Below are positions 26,494 to 34,338 of a stretch of DNA of 64,000 nucleotides, piece after piece. How positions within the stretch are numbered: position 1 is the stretch's first letter; each line of letters starts with the position of its first letter. The stretch is from NCBI GenBank assembly GCA_012271065.1, contig JAAXHE010000238.1, positions 4,929 to 68,928 of the forward strand, written 5' to 3'. The stretch comes from Candidatus Latescibacterota bacterium. Lineage in GTDB: Bacteria > Latescibacterota > UBA2968 > GCA-2709665. The position numbers and the translations under genes are program-made. A model generated the notes under the pieces. That model did not search any database. It was not told the DNA's origin and saw only the letters and a list, made by a program, of their open reading frames with translations.

Positions 26494-26913
26494 ATGGATA
26501 TATTGGAAGAACTACAGGAACGGCTTGGTGAAACGGAACGACGCGCCGCGGAAGTGGTCCGTCGGCTGGAACAATTCGATGAGCTCCAGCAATCACTGGC
26601 GAAAGCGGGAACAGGACTCGGCGAAGCCAATGCGAACGTCTCGGATCTCGCGTCGGTGGCCGGGGCCGCAGTTGAATCGCTAAACAGCGTCCTCGTTGAA
26701 TTCCGGAGGGCCGTTGAGCTTTTGCAGGCTACCGATCCGGCATTGATCGGCGATAAGCTCATCAAAGTCGAACAACAGCTCAACGGTATAACTGAAAAGC
26801 TGGAGGTTGTAGACGAACTCTCGTCCGAGATCCGCGGCACCCGGGTCGAAGTCGAACGGCTTTCTCAAAGGTCAATTGTCGACAAGATCTTCAGACGAAA
26901 CCGCAATTCCTAA
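26494..26913 (+). CDS. Small coiled-coil partner of the helicase fusion
   Basis: 139 residues. The ATG follows the helicase stop TAG with no gap (26491-26493 / 26494), so translation is almost certainly coupled. The protein is nearly all amphipathic helix with heptad spacing (LEELQERLGETERRAAEVV early, KVEQQLNGITEKLEVVDEL later) and ends in a basic KIFRRNRNS tail. No enzymatic motif, signal peptide or membrane helix. It could oligomerise the helicase or act as its regulator; both are inferences from position. Confidence 0.78.
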   Translation: MDILEELQERLGETERRAAEVVRRLEQFDELQQSLAKAGTGLGEANANVSDLASVAGAAVESLNSVLVEFRRAVELLQATDPALIGDKLIKVEQQLNGITEKLEVVDELSSEIRGTRVEVERLSQRSIVDKIFRRNRNS

Positions 26914-27072
26914 ACGAGCATTACGAGACGTACCCTTCGACTTGGAACGAGAAATGTCAGCCGGCCTCGGTGAAATCGTGTTGTAAATGACCGGCGTCGG
27001 AGCCTATAAGGAGTCCTGCCATCAAGACTAGCGGCAGCCAGTGGGGTTCGCAGCAGGCTGTTGGGTGTGCCA

Positions 27073-27109
27073 AATCCCTTGACAGACAGTTGAAAGTCGG
27101 GTTCATTGT
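27073..27109 (+). promoter_or_regulatory. Hairpin/promoter-like element, copy C (degenerate)
   Basis: Shares CCCTTGACAG (27077-27086) with copies A and B. It can form a weaker hairpin (outer CCC/GGG, inner GAC/GTT around AGACA), and ATTGT at 27105-27109 takes the place of the -10. Three extra bases sit in the spacer compared with A and B. It lies 164 bases after the coiled-coil gene and about 100 before the first TIR-like gene. Confidence 0.5.
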
Positions 27110-27211
27110 GTTTATACCAGAGTCGTTCTTGCCACGGCGGTCTTCCGGTAGCGCCTGCACGTAGAGATACGTGACCAACGCGAATCCCAAGAATCTGGGG
27201 GAGTATAAGCT

Positions 27212-27628
27212 ATGCCACAACTGAAAACCTATGATCTGTTTCTGAGCCATGTATGGCGAAGCGCCGAAAACTCCGAATACTACCGCCTCGCTAATCTCCT
27301 ATACGAAGCATCGTATTTCTATTGGCGCAACTACTCTGTTCCGGAGCACGACCCGCTCGGCACAAAGACAGACGCAGAATTGCGCGAAGCACTATATCGG
27401 CAAATCAGGCCTGTCAACTGCTTCCTCGTGGTTGCTGGCATGTATGTCAATCACAGGAAGTGGATCCAGGAAGAAATCGATATTGCCGAATCTTACGGCA
27501 AGCCAATTGTTGGCGTCATTCCTTGGGGACAGGAACGAGTACCGATACAAGTGCAAAATGCCGCAAATGAAATGGTTGGTTGGCAGACAGGCGGCATAGT
27601 GGATGCCATTCGGAGATGGTCTTTGTAG
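27212..27628 (+). CDS. TIR-like domain protein (DUF1863 / ThsB-like)
   Basis: 138 residues. It opens TYDLFLSHVWRSAENSEYY, continues FYWRNYSVPEHDPLG and NCFLVVAGMYVNHRKW, and has W84 and E88 at the WxxxE position used by TIR enzymes as catalytic glutamate. This pattern matches MTH538 TIR-like (DUF1863) proteins, the fold of ThsB in Thoeris, which make cyclic ADP-ribose signals from NAD+ upon phage infection. GGGGGAG lies upstream of the ATG. It is the first of four consecutive plus-strand genes in a lower-GC stretch (one line I counted was 48%, another 37%). Enzymatic activity is inferred. Confidence 0.82.
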   Translation: MPQLKTYDLFLSHVWRSAENSEYYRLANLLYEASYFYWRNYSVPEHDPLGTKTDAELREALYRQIRPVNCFLVVAGMYVNHRKWIQEEIDIAESYGKPIVGVIPWGQERVPIQVQNAANEMVGWQTGGIVDAIRRWSL

Positions 27629-27689
27629 CCAAACAGACTGGAATCTATGAAAATCGTGTCTAAACTTAGATCGCGGAGGTGACGTAGAT

Positions 27690-28187
27690 TTGACTCAAAA
27701 CGACCTACGCTTATTGCTAAAGGACAAGAAAGCTTACGGCGCTGGATTTGAAAACCACCTCCTCGAACAATATAAGCTATATGTAGAAATGGCCGATCGA
27801 GTTAGTGCGCGTCGAATGCTCGCAAATTCGTTTTTCGTTGGTGTACATACGACCCTGACCATCGCATTCACTGCGCTATTAAAGGAAGATATGCTAACAC
27901 CGGATTGGCTAATTGCAGCGCCGTTCATTGCGTTAATGCTTCTTTGTTACGTATGGGAGCGGGTGGTGAAATCCTACCGACAACTGAATTCAGGTAAATA
28001 CAAAGTTGTACTTGTGCTGGAGAAAGAACTACCGGTTGCTCCTTATGATGCTGAATGGACAGCACTCGGAAAGGGAAAGGATAAGAAGCTATACAGGCCA
28101 CTTACCGGCGTAGAAAAGTGGGTGCCGCGGAGCTTTGGTATACTATATATAATATTAGCCGTTATTTTCTACTTCTTTAAAGTCTAA
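27690..28187 (+). CDS. Small multi-pass membrane protein (RipA-like)
   Basis: 165 residues. The start is TTG 27690, chosen because GGAGGTGA lies 8 bases upstream, one of the best ribosome sites in the window. Three hydrophobic segments at about 44-64, 73-90 and 147-164. The stretch HLLEQYKLYVEMADRVSARR and the later LPVAPYDAEW and YRPLTGVEKWVP match the pattern I recall for the RipA family of octameric membrane proteins; this is from memory, not a search. Lying between a TIR-like and two TIR genes, it is a plausible membrane effector (pore or channel) answering a nucleotide signal. Confidence 0.75.
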   Translation: MTQNDLRLLLKDKKAYGAGFENHLLEQYKLYVEMADRVSARRMLANSFFVGVHTTLTIAFTALLKEDMLTPDWLIAAPFIALMLLCYVWERVVKSYRQLNSGKYKVVLVLEKELPVAPYDAEWTALGKGKDKKLYRPLTGVEKWVPRSFGILYIILAVIFYFFKV

Positions 28188-28290
28188 CTGGCCACCTATC
28201 GGCTTGAAAGAGCTTGATACTGTCGCTTCAGATCGACCAATCCTGAAGACTTGCATTTCGCATCGGACATGAAAGGCGGATCGTTGAACT

Positions 28291-28737
28291 ATGAGAGTCT
28301 TCATAAGCCACGGATATACGGATGAGCCCCTTGCCAAGAAAGTTGCAACGGGCCTGGAGAAGGGTGGCCTCCAGGTATGGGATGCCATGCGTGAGATTTC
28401 GCCCGCTGAGAATTGGGACGACAAAGTAAAACAGGCATTGCAAGAGTCAGATGCCATGGTGGTTCTCCTGACCGCTAATGCCCTGCGTTCAAGCTGGGTG
28501 CGCAGAGAAATTGAGTATGCTCTTGGGGAACAAAGCTATCGCCAACGTGTGATTCCGGTCCTTGCCGACGATCCAGAGGAATTACATCGGCACGACATTC
28601 CATGGATCCTTAAGCGATTCCAGATGATCAATATGGGCGATTATTCAGAGGAAGACGAAGGGATTAATCAGATCGTAAAGGCGCTTCTCGATAAGGATTC
28701 CTCAAACTCATCGCCCAAACCTACATCAATCCCCTAA
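28291..28737 (+). CDS. TIR domain protein
   Basis: 148 residues, essentially one TIR domain. RVFISHGYTDEPLAKKVATG is the first strand and loop, AMVVLLTANALRSSWVRREIEYALG the region with W69 and the candidate catalytic E73, and RVIPVLAD follows as in active bacterial TIRs. The tail from about 130 is Ser/Pro-rich and disordered-looking. Such proteins cleave NAD+ or make cADPR isomers; here it may act as a second sensor/synthase beside 27212. It ends 3 bases before the next gene. Confidence 0.88.
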   Translation: MRVFISHGYTDEPLAKKVATGLEKGGLQVWDAMREISPAENWDDKVKQALQESDAMVVLLTANALRSSWVRREIEYALGEQSYRQRVIPVLADDPEELHRHDIPWILKRFQMINMGDYSEEDEGINQIVKALLDKDSSNSSPKPTSIP

Positions 28738-28740
28738 TTT

Positions 28741-29154
28741 ATGCTGCCAAAGGAAATCTTCCTCTCGCATTCCGACGAAAATCGACAGTTCGTGGAAAAT
28801 CTGGCGGCCTTGTTGGGGCGTCATGGGCTTAGCGTTTGGTACTCTAGAACCAAAGTAAGAGGGGGACAGCAATGGCACGATGAAATTGGAGCGGCCCTAA
28901 TCCGTTGCGATTGGTTCGTAATTGTATTGTCGCCGAGTACCGTGGAATCTATGTGGGCAAAAAGAGAGTTGTTTTTTTCTCTTCAACAAAGTCGTTATGA
29001 AAATAGAATTGTCCCGCTTTTGTACCAACACTGTAGCTATGAACAGCTCTCTTGGACGCTAGATTCCTTCCAAATGATTGATTTTACTCAATCTGTCGAG
29101 CAGGGATATCGAGACCTTCTGCACGTTTGGGGAATACGGTACGACGATCGGTAG
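28741..29154 (+). CDS. TIR domain protein
   Basis: 137 residues, one TIR domain, ATG 28741 three bases after the previous stop, so coupled. EIFLSHSDENRQFVENLAALL, the WYSRTKVRGGQQWHDEI segment and DWFVIVLSPSTVESMWAKRELFFSL with W72 and E76 mark an intact fold. It differs clearly from the 28291 protein, so the two are not a recent duplication. Several TIR genes around one effector is common in Thoeris loci, where different ThsB proteins extend the range of triggers. Confidence 0.87.
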   Translation: MLPKEIFLSHSDENRQFVENLAALLGRHGLSVWYSRTKVRGGQQWHDEIGAALIRCDWFVIVLSPSTVESMWAKRELFFSLQQSRYENRIVPLLYQHCSYEQLSWTLDSFQMIDFTQSVEQGYRDLLHVWGIRYDDR

Positions 29155-29297
29155 GGATCCGCCATTCGCATCTACACGAAACGAGCTTTCAGTATTCCAA
29201 CTGTGGGCGGCGAGCCTCACAATGAGATGGATTTATAGGCGTAGGGTGCGGCGATCCGCTCGCATCATAGGGTAAAAAGGTAAGAGTATTCATTAAG

Positions 29298-29327
29298 TTC
29301 AATATTGCACATGTTCGCATGTATAAT
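29298..29327 (+). promoter_or_regulatory. Promoter of the 29356 gene, with dyad between the boxes
   Basis: TATAAT (29322-29327) is a perfect -10 about 29 bases before the start codon. TTCAAT (29298-29303) is an 18-base-spaced -35. Between them, ACATG-TTCG-CATGT (29309-29322) forms a small inverted repeat that could be an operator. The exact -35 is uncertain. Confidence 0.5.
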
Positions 29328-29355
29328 TAATGCACGAATGTAGCTGGAGTCACAC

Positions 29356-31758
29356 ATGCGCCCCGATATTCTGACTGAACGCCGCCGGTCTTCCGTGCCG
29401 GCAAGGGAAACCCCGTTGAGCAGGCGATACAAACGCATCCTGGAGAACTGGGTGCCGATAGGCCTCAGCTATTTCGAAGATTGGCCGGAGCGTCCCAACT
29501 GCGGGCATTTTTTCGGCGGGGCGCACTGGTACGGCAGCGATACGGTCGGACCGGCTTTCGTCTTTGCCACGCTCGCCAATTCCCCTGAATACGATGCGAA
29601 ACGCACCGGATGCTCCAAAAAGGAGCTTCGGGAGATCGCGCTGAAGGGGATCCGCTACCTCTGCTATACCCACGACACGGGCCCGGCGGACTGTATCCGC
29701 CCCGAGAAGAGCCTCGGCAACCCCAGGACCTGGGGTACCAAATGGGGCGAACGCGGCCGTGGCTTCTTCCCCGAGAGCCAGTGCGGAACGAATCTCTCCG
29801 ACGTTGGCCTGACCGCCCTCCTGCTGGGAGATCTGGTGGACGACGAGACGTGGACCATGATCGCCCGCATGCACGAAGACTATGCCGGAAGGTTTGGGGC
29901 CATGGCGCCGAAAAGCGGCGTCTACACCAACACGCAGATGGAGGAGAACGGCTGGACGTCGTGCGGTCTGGCGTCGGTTGAGTGTTTCCTGAGCAACTCG
30001 CCGCACGTCGACTCCTGGGCCGAAACAGCCCGCCGCTGGATGTTTTCCACAACCACAACCCAGCAGGACACGAAGAACCACGCGCCGTTTTCAGACGGTC
30101 GGACCGTACGGGAACTCACCGGCCAGACGTTCACCGCGCTGCCGGATTATATGGCCGAAAACCACGGCATGGTGCATCCCAGCTACACTGCCAGTTCTGT
30201 CGTGTTCACCGGCCGGCTGGGCATCATCTACGGGACGTTCGGCGCAAAGATACCGGACCATGCCCTGTTCAACCGGAGAGAGATTTACGACGAGCTCAAG
30301 CGAACGACGGACCGGACGGGCTCGATGCATCCCGTACAGGGCATGGACTGGCCCTATCTCCCGCCGGACCCGGGCACGCTCACCCATGCGACGGCCGCGT
30401 ATTTCCTGGACGACCCGGAGGCGGCGTATTTCGAACACCAGGGGCTCGAGACCCTGGAACAGCGCGCCGAAAGCGCCGGCGGGCGAATGCACGACCGTCA
30501 GATCGCCGAGATCGTGCATGGGCCCCAGGACCCGCTGATCATCCGGGAACACAACATCGACAATCCCGCCCACACCTATTTCTTCCATCGGATCTTCGGC
30601 GACGGTCCGGACCCGTCGTCGTCGTCGCGTGTCGAACGCAACCTGAGGGGTGTCAAGGTCTATCCCCATTCCGGATTCGTCTTCCAGAGACATCGCACCG
30701 GACAGACCGCGCTCTCATGGCGAAACGACATCATGGCGCTGCCGTTGAACAAGGACGGACTCTATACCGTCGCGCCGGCGTCCGGTTCGTTTCTGGCCAG
30801 CATCGATATCGAGGACAAGCCCGACAGCCACGACCTGGTCTCGGTTCGCGTGGACGAACATCAGGACGGCTTTGCCGCCGCAATGATCCTGGACCGAGCT
30901 CAGCGCTCGGTTCGACAGGAAGTACTCTTCGCCGGTCTGCCCTCGGGAATCTCCCTCTCGTGCGAACGGCTCACCGCCAATGAGGCGATTACCGTCCAGA
31001 GTGTCGACCAGGGCTTCCTGCGCATCGTCAATGAAGATTTCAACGCCCTGAAAGGAAACTGCAACGGGTTCCGGACCGTCCACACGCCGGACGGTTCCGA
31101 TCGCTTCGGGAGTTACGTCACCACGGATCCGGACAGCGACATCATCAAGACCTACGATCATCCGGAATGGCTCAACATCGACGGCCGCCTGGGCTTCGTC
31201 TACGCGGGTTCCGGGAAGACCGTCTATCACAATCGGCACTTTTATCAGGTCTGGCGCGCGGTGGCAGACGACCTCACCCTCAGCCGGGTGGACGAACCGT
31301 TCCAGGTAACCGGCGGAAGGACCGTCTCCGAACTCACGGCGCTCATCGCCCCGGACCGCAGCCACAGAAAAACGGCCGATATCGGCTTTGTGGCCATGGA
31401 AACGAGCCGGTCCGCCATCGGCCTGCTCGCGGACAATCACCTGGCTGTGGCGAACTTTGGTGAAAAGGCGGGCGCTTTGACCTTCAGGGCGAATCGTTCA
31501 GAACTCAGCGAAGTTCCCATTTTCGCAGGCGTTACTCGACTCGACGAAGACAATGTCGCCTTCGAGCGAAACCTCGGGGCGGGCGAAGCCCGTCTGCAGG
31601 AAGCGATCCTGAACGTGGTCACGGACGGCGCGCTGGAAATCAACGCGGCGGATTCCGGGGCAGTCTGGGCGAGGAATACGGGGGCCGCCCCTGCACGGGT
31701 CACGCACGAAGGCGGCGAAACGGTGATCCCCGCGGGGGAAATCGCCGCACTGGAATAG
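29356..31758 (+). CDS. Large unknown protein, possibly glycan-active
   Basis: 800 residues; ATG 29356 with GGAG at 29346-29349. No signal peptide is obvious. The N-terminal half has several aromatic/Trp-rich helical stretches (FGGAHWYGSDTVGPAFVFATL, NGWTSCGLASVECFL, MHPVQGMDWPYLPPD) in the style of (alpha/alpha) toroid polysaccharide lyases/hydrolases. The C-terminal half (about 430-800) is beta-rich, as in their supersandwich domains. I do not recognise a family signature or catalytic residues, so enzyme class is open. It has its own promoter and a terminator after its stop. It lies right of the accessory island with normal GC content, so it is probably host chromosome. Confidence 0.72.
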   Translation: MRPDILTERRRSSVPARETPLSRRYKRILENWVPIGLSYFEDWPERPNCGHFFGGAHWYGSDTVGPAFVFATLANSPEYDAKRTGCSKKELREIALKGIRYLCYTHDTGPADCIRPEKSLGNPRTWGTKWGERGRGFFPESQCGTNLSDVGLTALLLGDLVDDETWTMIARMHEDYAGRFGAMAPKSGVYTNTQMEENGWTSCGLASVECFLSNSPHVDSWAETARRWMFSTTTTQQDTKNHAPFSDGRTVRELTGQTFTALPDYMAENHGMVHPSYTASSVVFTGRLGIIYGTFGAKIPDHALFNRREIYDELKRTTDRTGSMHPVQGMDWPYLPPDPGTLTHATAAYFLDDPEAAYFEHQGLETLEQRAESAGGRMHDRQIAEIVHGPQDPLIIREHNIDNPAHTYFFHRIFGDGPDPSSSSRVERNLRGVKVYPHSGFVFQRHRTGQTALSWRNDIMALPLNKDGLYTVAPASGSFLASIDIEDKPDSHDLVSVRVDEHQDGFAAAMILDRAQRSVRQEVLFAGLPSGISLSCERLTANEAITVQSVDQGFLRIVNEDFNALKGNCNGFRTVHTPDGSDRFGSYVTTDPDSDIIKTYDHPEWLNIDGRLGFVYAGSGKTVYHNRHFYQVWRAVADDLTLSRVDEPFQVTGGRTVSELTALIAPDRSHRKTADIGFVAMETSRSAIGLLADNHLAVANFGEKAGALTFRANRSELSEVPIFAGVTRLDEDNVAFERNLGAGEARLQEAILNVVTDGALEINAADSGAVWARNTGAAPARVTHEGGETVIPAGEIAALE

Positions 31759-31798
31759 AGCGGCGCGGCAATAACGTCAAATTACACTGCGATAGAAG

Positions 31799-31835
31799 AA
31801 GAGGGCCGAGGCTAATGCTTTGGCCCTCTTTAGTA
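31799..31835 (+). terminator. Intrinsic terminator after 29356 gene
   Basis: AAGAGGGCC (31799-31807) pairs with GGCCCTCTT (31822-31830), a perfect 9-base stem with a 14-base loop, followed by a short T-containing tail. It is 41 bases after the stop. A purine-rich arm on the other side would give a T-rich tail on the opposite strand, so it may serve the convergent gene at 31926 as well. Confidence 0.7.
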
Positions 31836-31925
31836 TGCGTGGTCCCTGCAAGCGGCCCGAGCCGCTCCCCGAGCCCGCCGAAGGGTTGTCGAAGGGGTCG
31901 GCGAGAGGCGTACAAGAATGTCAAA

Positions 31926-33965
31926 TTACCATCTCACCCGGAAACGTGTTTCCGCCGTCGCCTGTCGACCGGTGTGCAGGTCCTTCACCACAACTCGAAA
32001 CGCCCTCGGCCCCGGCGAAGCGCCGTCCATATCCACGCGGAGATCGCGCGGCTCCCAATCCCGTGCGCCACGGTACGTGTATGAAACGGCCGTCGTCCAG
32101 CCGGCCGGGGCGCCGTCACCTCCACCCTCCCTCAGCGACTGCGTCTGATAGCTTATACGGTAGTGGGAGGCGCCGAATTCGTCACGCGAGAGATTGTAGA
32201 TTTCGAAATAGAACCAGGCCTGCCCTTCCGTGCGGCACACCTGCAGCGGATTCGGGAGTACCGCGAATTGCTCCCGCCCGTACGGCACGTCCTCACGCTT
32301 TCGAATGCGCCGCGCCATCAACAGGTCGCTGATCTCAAGCGTGTCCGGCCCGAAAGACCTTACCCGCAACCGTTCTCGAAACGTGCCTACCCGCTTCGTC
32401 TTCCGGTCTTCGACTTCACCCGCCAGAAAATACATTCCCGGGCCAAGGACCATGCGTTCCCCTGCCAGCAGGAAGGCCTCTTCCGTGGATTCATATGCGA
32501 CCCTCGGCAACCGATCTACTTTTCGGACGTTGTGCCGGACGGTGTCCCACCGGGAATCGAAGAGAAAGAGCGCCTGTCTGACGTCGACTGCGGCGGTTCC
32601 ACGGTCGCCGGATCGCGCACGCCGCACATTTTCCTCCGGCAGCGCGTAATACACCTCGATGCGCGTATTGCCGTTGTCGTGCCGGAACTGTGCCGTCTGG
32701 TACTGGGCGTCATACTGCAGGGGATGTTCATAGAGGTCGGGTACCGCCTCCACCAGTTGTTCGAGAAACAGGCGTTTGTTTCCCCGGGTGGCCCATCCGA
32801 ATCGCCAGGAGTCCCAGGTTAGTGTATTACCGAATACGACCGTGAACGGACCATAGTCCCATATTTCCTTTCTTCCCCTGGCAGGGTCTCTCATGAACCG
32901 GACGCGCGGGTCTCCGTATCGGATGTAAATCTGCCCTCTGTCGGTCTGCCAGCCTTCCCGCCCGAGTGTGGGATCGGAGAACCGAAGGTTCGCGTACGCC
33001 ACGCGCCGGCACTGTTCCAGCAGGCGTTCGTTGACCGATGTCAGGTAGATCGGGTCCTTTCCAAGCCAGAACTTGCGAATTTCCTCGTCGCTGGGCGGGG
33101 GGGCGCCCCTTTTTGTTTCCGCATGGTCCCTGATCAGGAAAATCGACTGCATGAACCTGCGCGACGACTCGGTCATCCTGTTCAAGCCGTCCAGGTAGGA
33201 ACGATAGGCGCTCTCCAGGTCGCCCTTCATCTGATAGCCCAGGCCCGCGAAAAAGTGGGCGTTCCAATTCTCGGGACGTCGCTGTCGATAGGTTTCGAAG
33301 AGCTCAATAAGGGGTCCGGGCATATCGGCCGCGTAGTAGGACAGGCCCAGGTACTGGTGAGAAGGCCAGTGGACGGGGTCCACGCTGATGGCTCGTGAAA
33401 GATACCCGATTCCAGTGTCGATACCGAGGTCCGGATATTCGACGAACGTCAGTGTTTTTCCGCCCCGGATTGAATACATACCGATTGCCGCCTCAGTGTC
33501 GTCATCGGGCATTTCCGTAAAATAGGTATATTCCCATGCCCAGACCGCGAAACGCCCTGCCCAGAAGAGGCCCGCTACATGGTCCGGATCCAGTTCCAGA
33601 ACCTGGAGCGCCTTTCTGTAGGAGTCCGGACGCTGCAACGTCCGCCATAACAGCTCAGCATGGGTTGCCCGATAGTCAGGGTTCTCGCGCTCACGCATCA
33701 CGGCGCGCAGCAGCCAGTGGCTGGCAGTCTGGCGGGAAACCGGCGTGCCCTGCGCCATGTAAAACCGCGCCAGCGCGTGCATTGTCCTGCCGGACCGGTC
33801 ATGTCTGAGCGCGCGCTTCATCAGGGCTTCGCGACGGTCGCGGTCGAGCAGCGAATCCGCCGCGGCATCCAGCAGCGAGTCCACCTTCGCAGGATCGGAC
33901 CGTCCGGCCTCAACGGCGGGAGCGCACAATGCCAGGAGGCAAATCGATACCGTGAGCCGAATCAT
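31926..33965 (-). CDS. GWxTD domain protein with TPR-like repeats
   Basis: 679 residues on the minus strand; ATG 33965 with AGGGAG upstream. A signal peptide (about 1-20, ends VEA) is followed by TPR-like helical repeats in the first half (ALQVLELDPDHVAGLFWAG, LSRAISVDPVHWPSHQYLG). The family motif GWQTDRGQIYIRYGDP lies near residue 345. The rest is beta-rich. GWxTD proteins are exported, common in Gemmatimonadota/Latescibacteria-like and related phyla, and of unknown function. A second, more diverged member lies on the other strand at 37028. Confidence 0.88.
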   Translation of the reverse strand: MIRLTVSICLLALCAPAVEAGRSDPAKVDSLLDAAADSLLDRDRREALMKRALRHDRSGRTMHALARFYMAQGTPVSRQTASHWLLRAVMRERENPDYRATHAELLWRTLQRPDSYRKALQVLELDPDHVAGLFWAGRFAVWAWEYTYFTEMPDDDTEAAIGMYSIRGGKTLTFVEYPDLGIDTGIGYLSRAISVDPVHWPSHQYLGLSYYAADMPGPLIELFETYRQRRPENWNAHFFAGLGYQMKGDLESAYRSYLDGLNRMTESSRRFMQSIFLIRDHAETKRGAPPPSDEEIRKFWLGKDPIYLTSVNERLLEQCRRVAYANLRFSDPTLGREGWQTDRGQIYIRYGDPRVRFMRDPARGRKEIWDYGPFTVVFGNTLTWDSWRFGWATRGNKRLFLEQLVEAVPDLYEHPLQYDAQYQTAQFRHDNGNTRIEVYYALPEENVRRARSGDRGTAAVDVRQALFLFDSRWDTVRHNVRKVDRLPRVAYESTEEAFLLAGERMVLGPGMYFLAGEVEDRKTKRVGTFRERLRVRSFGPDTLEISDLLMARRIRKREDVPYGREQFAVLPNPLQVCRTEGQAWFYFEIYNLSRDEFGASHYRISYQTQSLREGGGDGAPAGWTTAVSYTYRGARDWEPRDLRVDMDGASPGPRAFRVVVKDLHTGRQATAETRFRVRW

Positions 33966-34338
33966 TCAAATATCTCCCTGGGCCCCGCGAACTGAATTTT
34001 CCGGATCTTGGCTGTAAGGAAATTAAGATACAAGGCTTGATTGACAAAAAAGCCGCGTTGCAGGCCGCGGGATCAGGCATTTACGCGTTCGCTAACCTAA
34101 GACACATGTTGCAGGGTACGGGTTCAAAAAAACGAAAACGCTCCGGTATCCCTTCGGAAGATATATGATGGTTTCGAGGATTGTCAACGAAATTAAATAA
34201 AGAAGGATCCTTTAGGACCCTTCTTTGTGTGATTAAAAATAAGTATTTATATTTTTTATATTTACATCGGTATCGAGGTCCGGTGGCCCTGCTATCCATC
34301 CCTGGCAGCGCGTTACTAATGCATTTGTTTCGTGTGTG
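33966..34338. other. Intergenic, AT-rich
   Basis: About 370 bases between the GWxTD gene start and the stop of the lipoprotein gene, visibly more AT-rich than its surroundings. It holds the terminator at 34199. An open frame at 34081-34299 (minus) lacks a ribosome site and protein character. Confidence 0.6.
34199..34226 (-). terminator. Intrinsic terminator of the 34339 gene
   Basis: A 10-base stem around the loop TAAA (minus strand AGAAGGGTCC / GGATCCTTCT), with one G-U pair that would be an A-C mismatch if read from the plus strand. On the minus strand the stem is followed by TTTATTTAATTT. Both facts favour minus-strand use, ending the lipoprotein operon. Confidence 0.75.

Noticed and set aside
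19097..27109. Integron attC sites
   Set aside because: The repeated hairpins lack GTTRRRY/RYYYAAC ends and no integrase is present.
28291..29154. Recent tandem duplication of the two TIR genes
   Set aside because: Beyond the shared fold their sequences differ throughout, so they are separate paralogues.
34081..34299. 72-codon frame on the minus strand over the AT-rich gap
   Set aside because: It spans the terminator hairpin and has no ribosome site.
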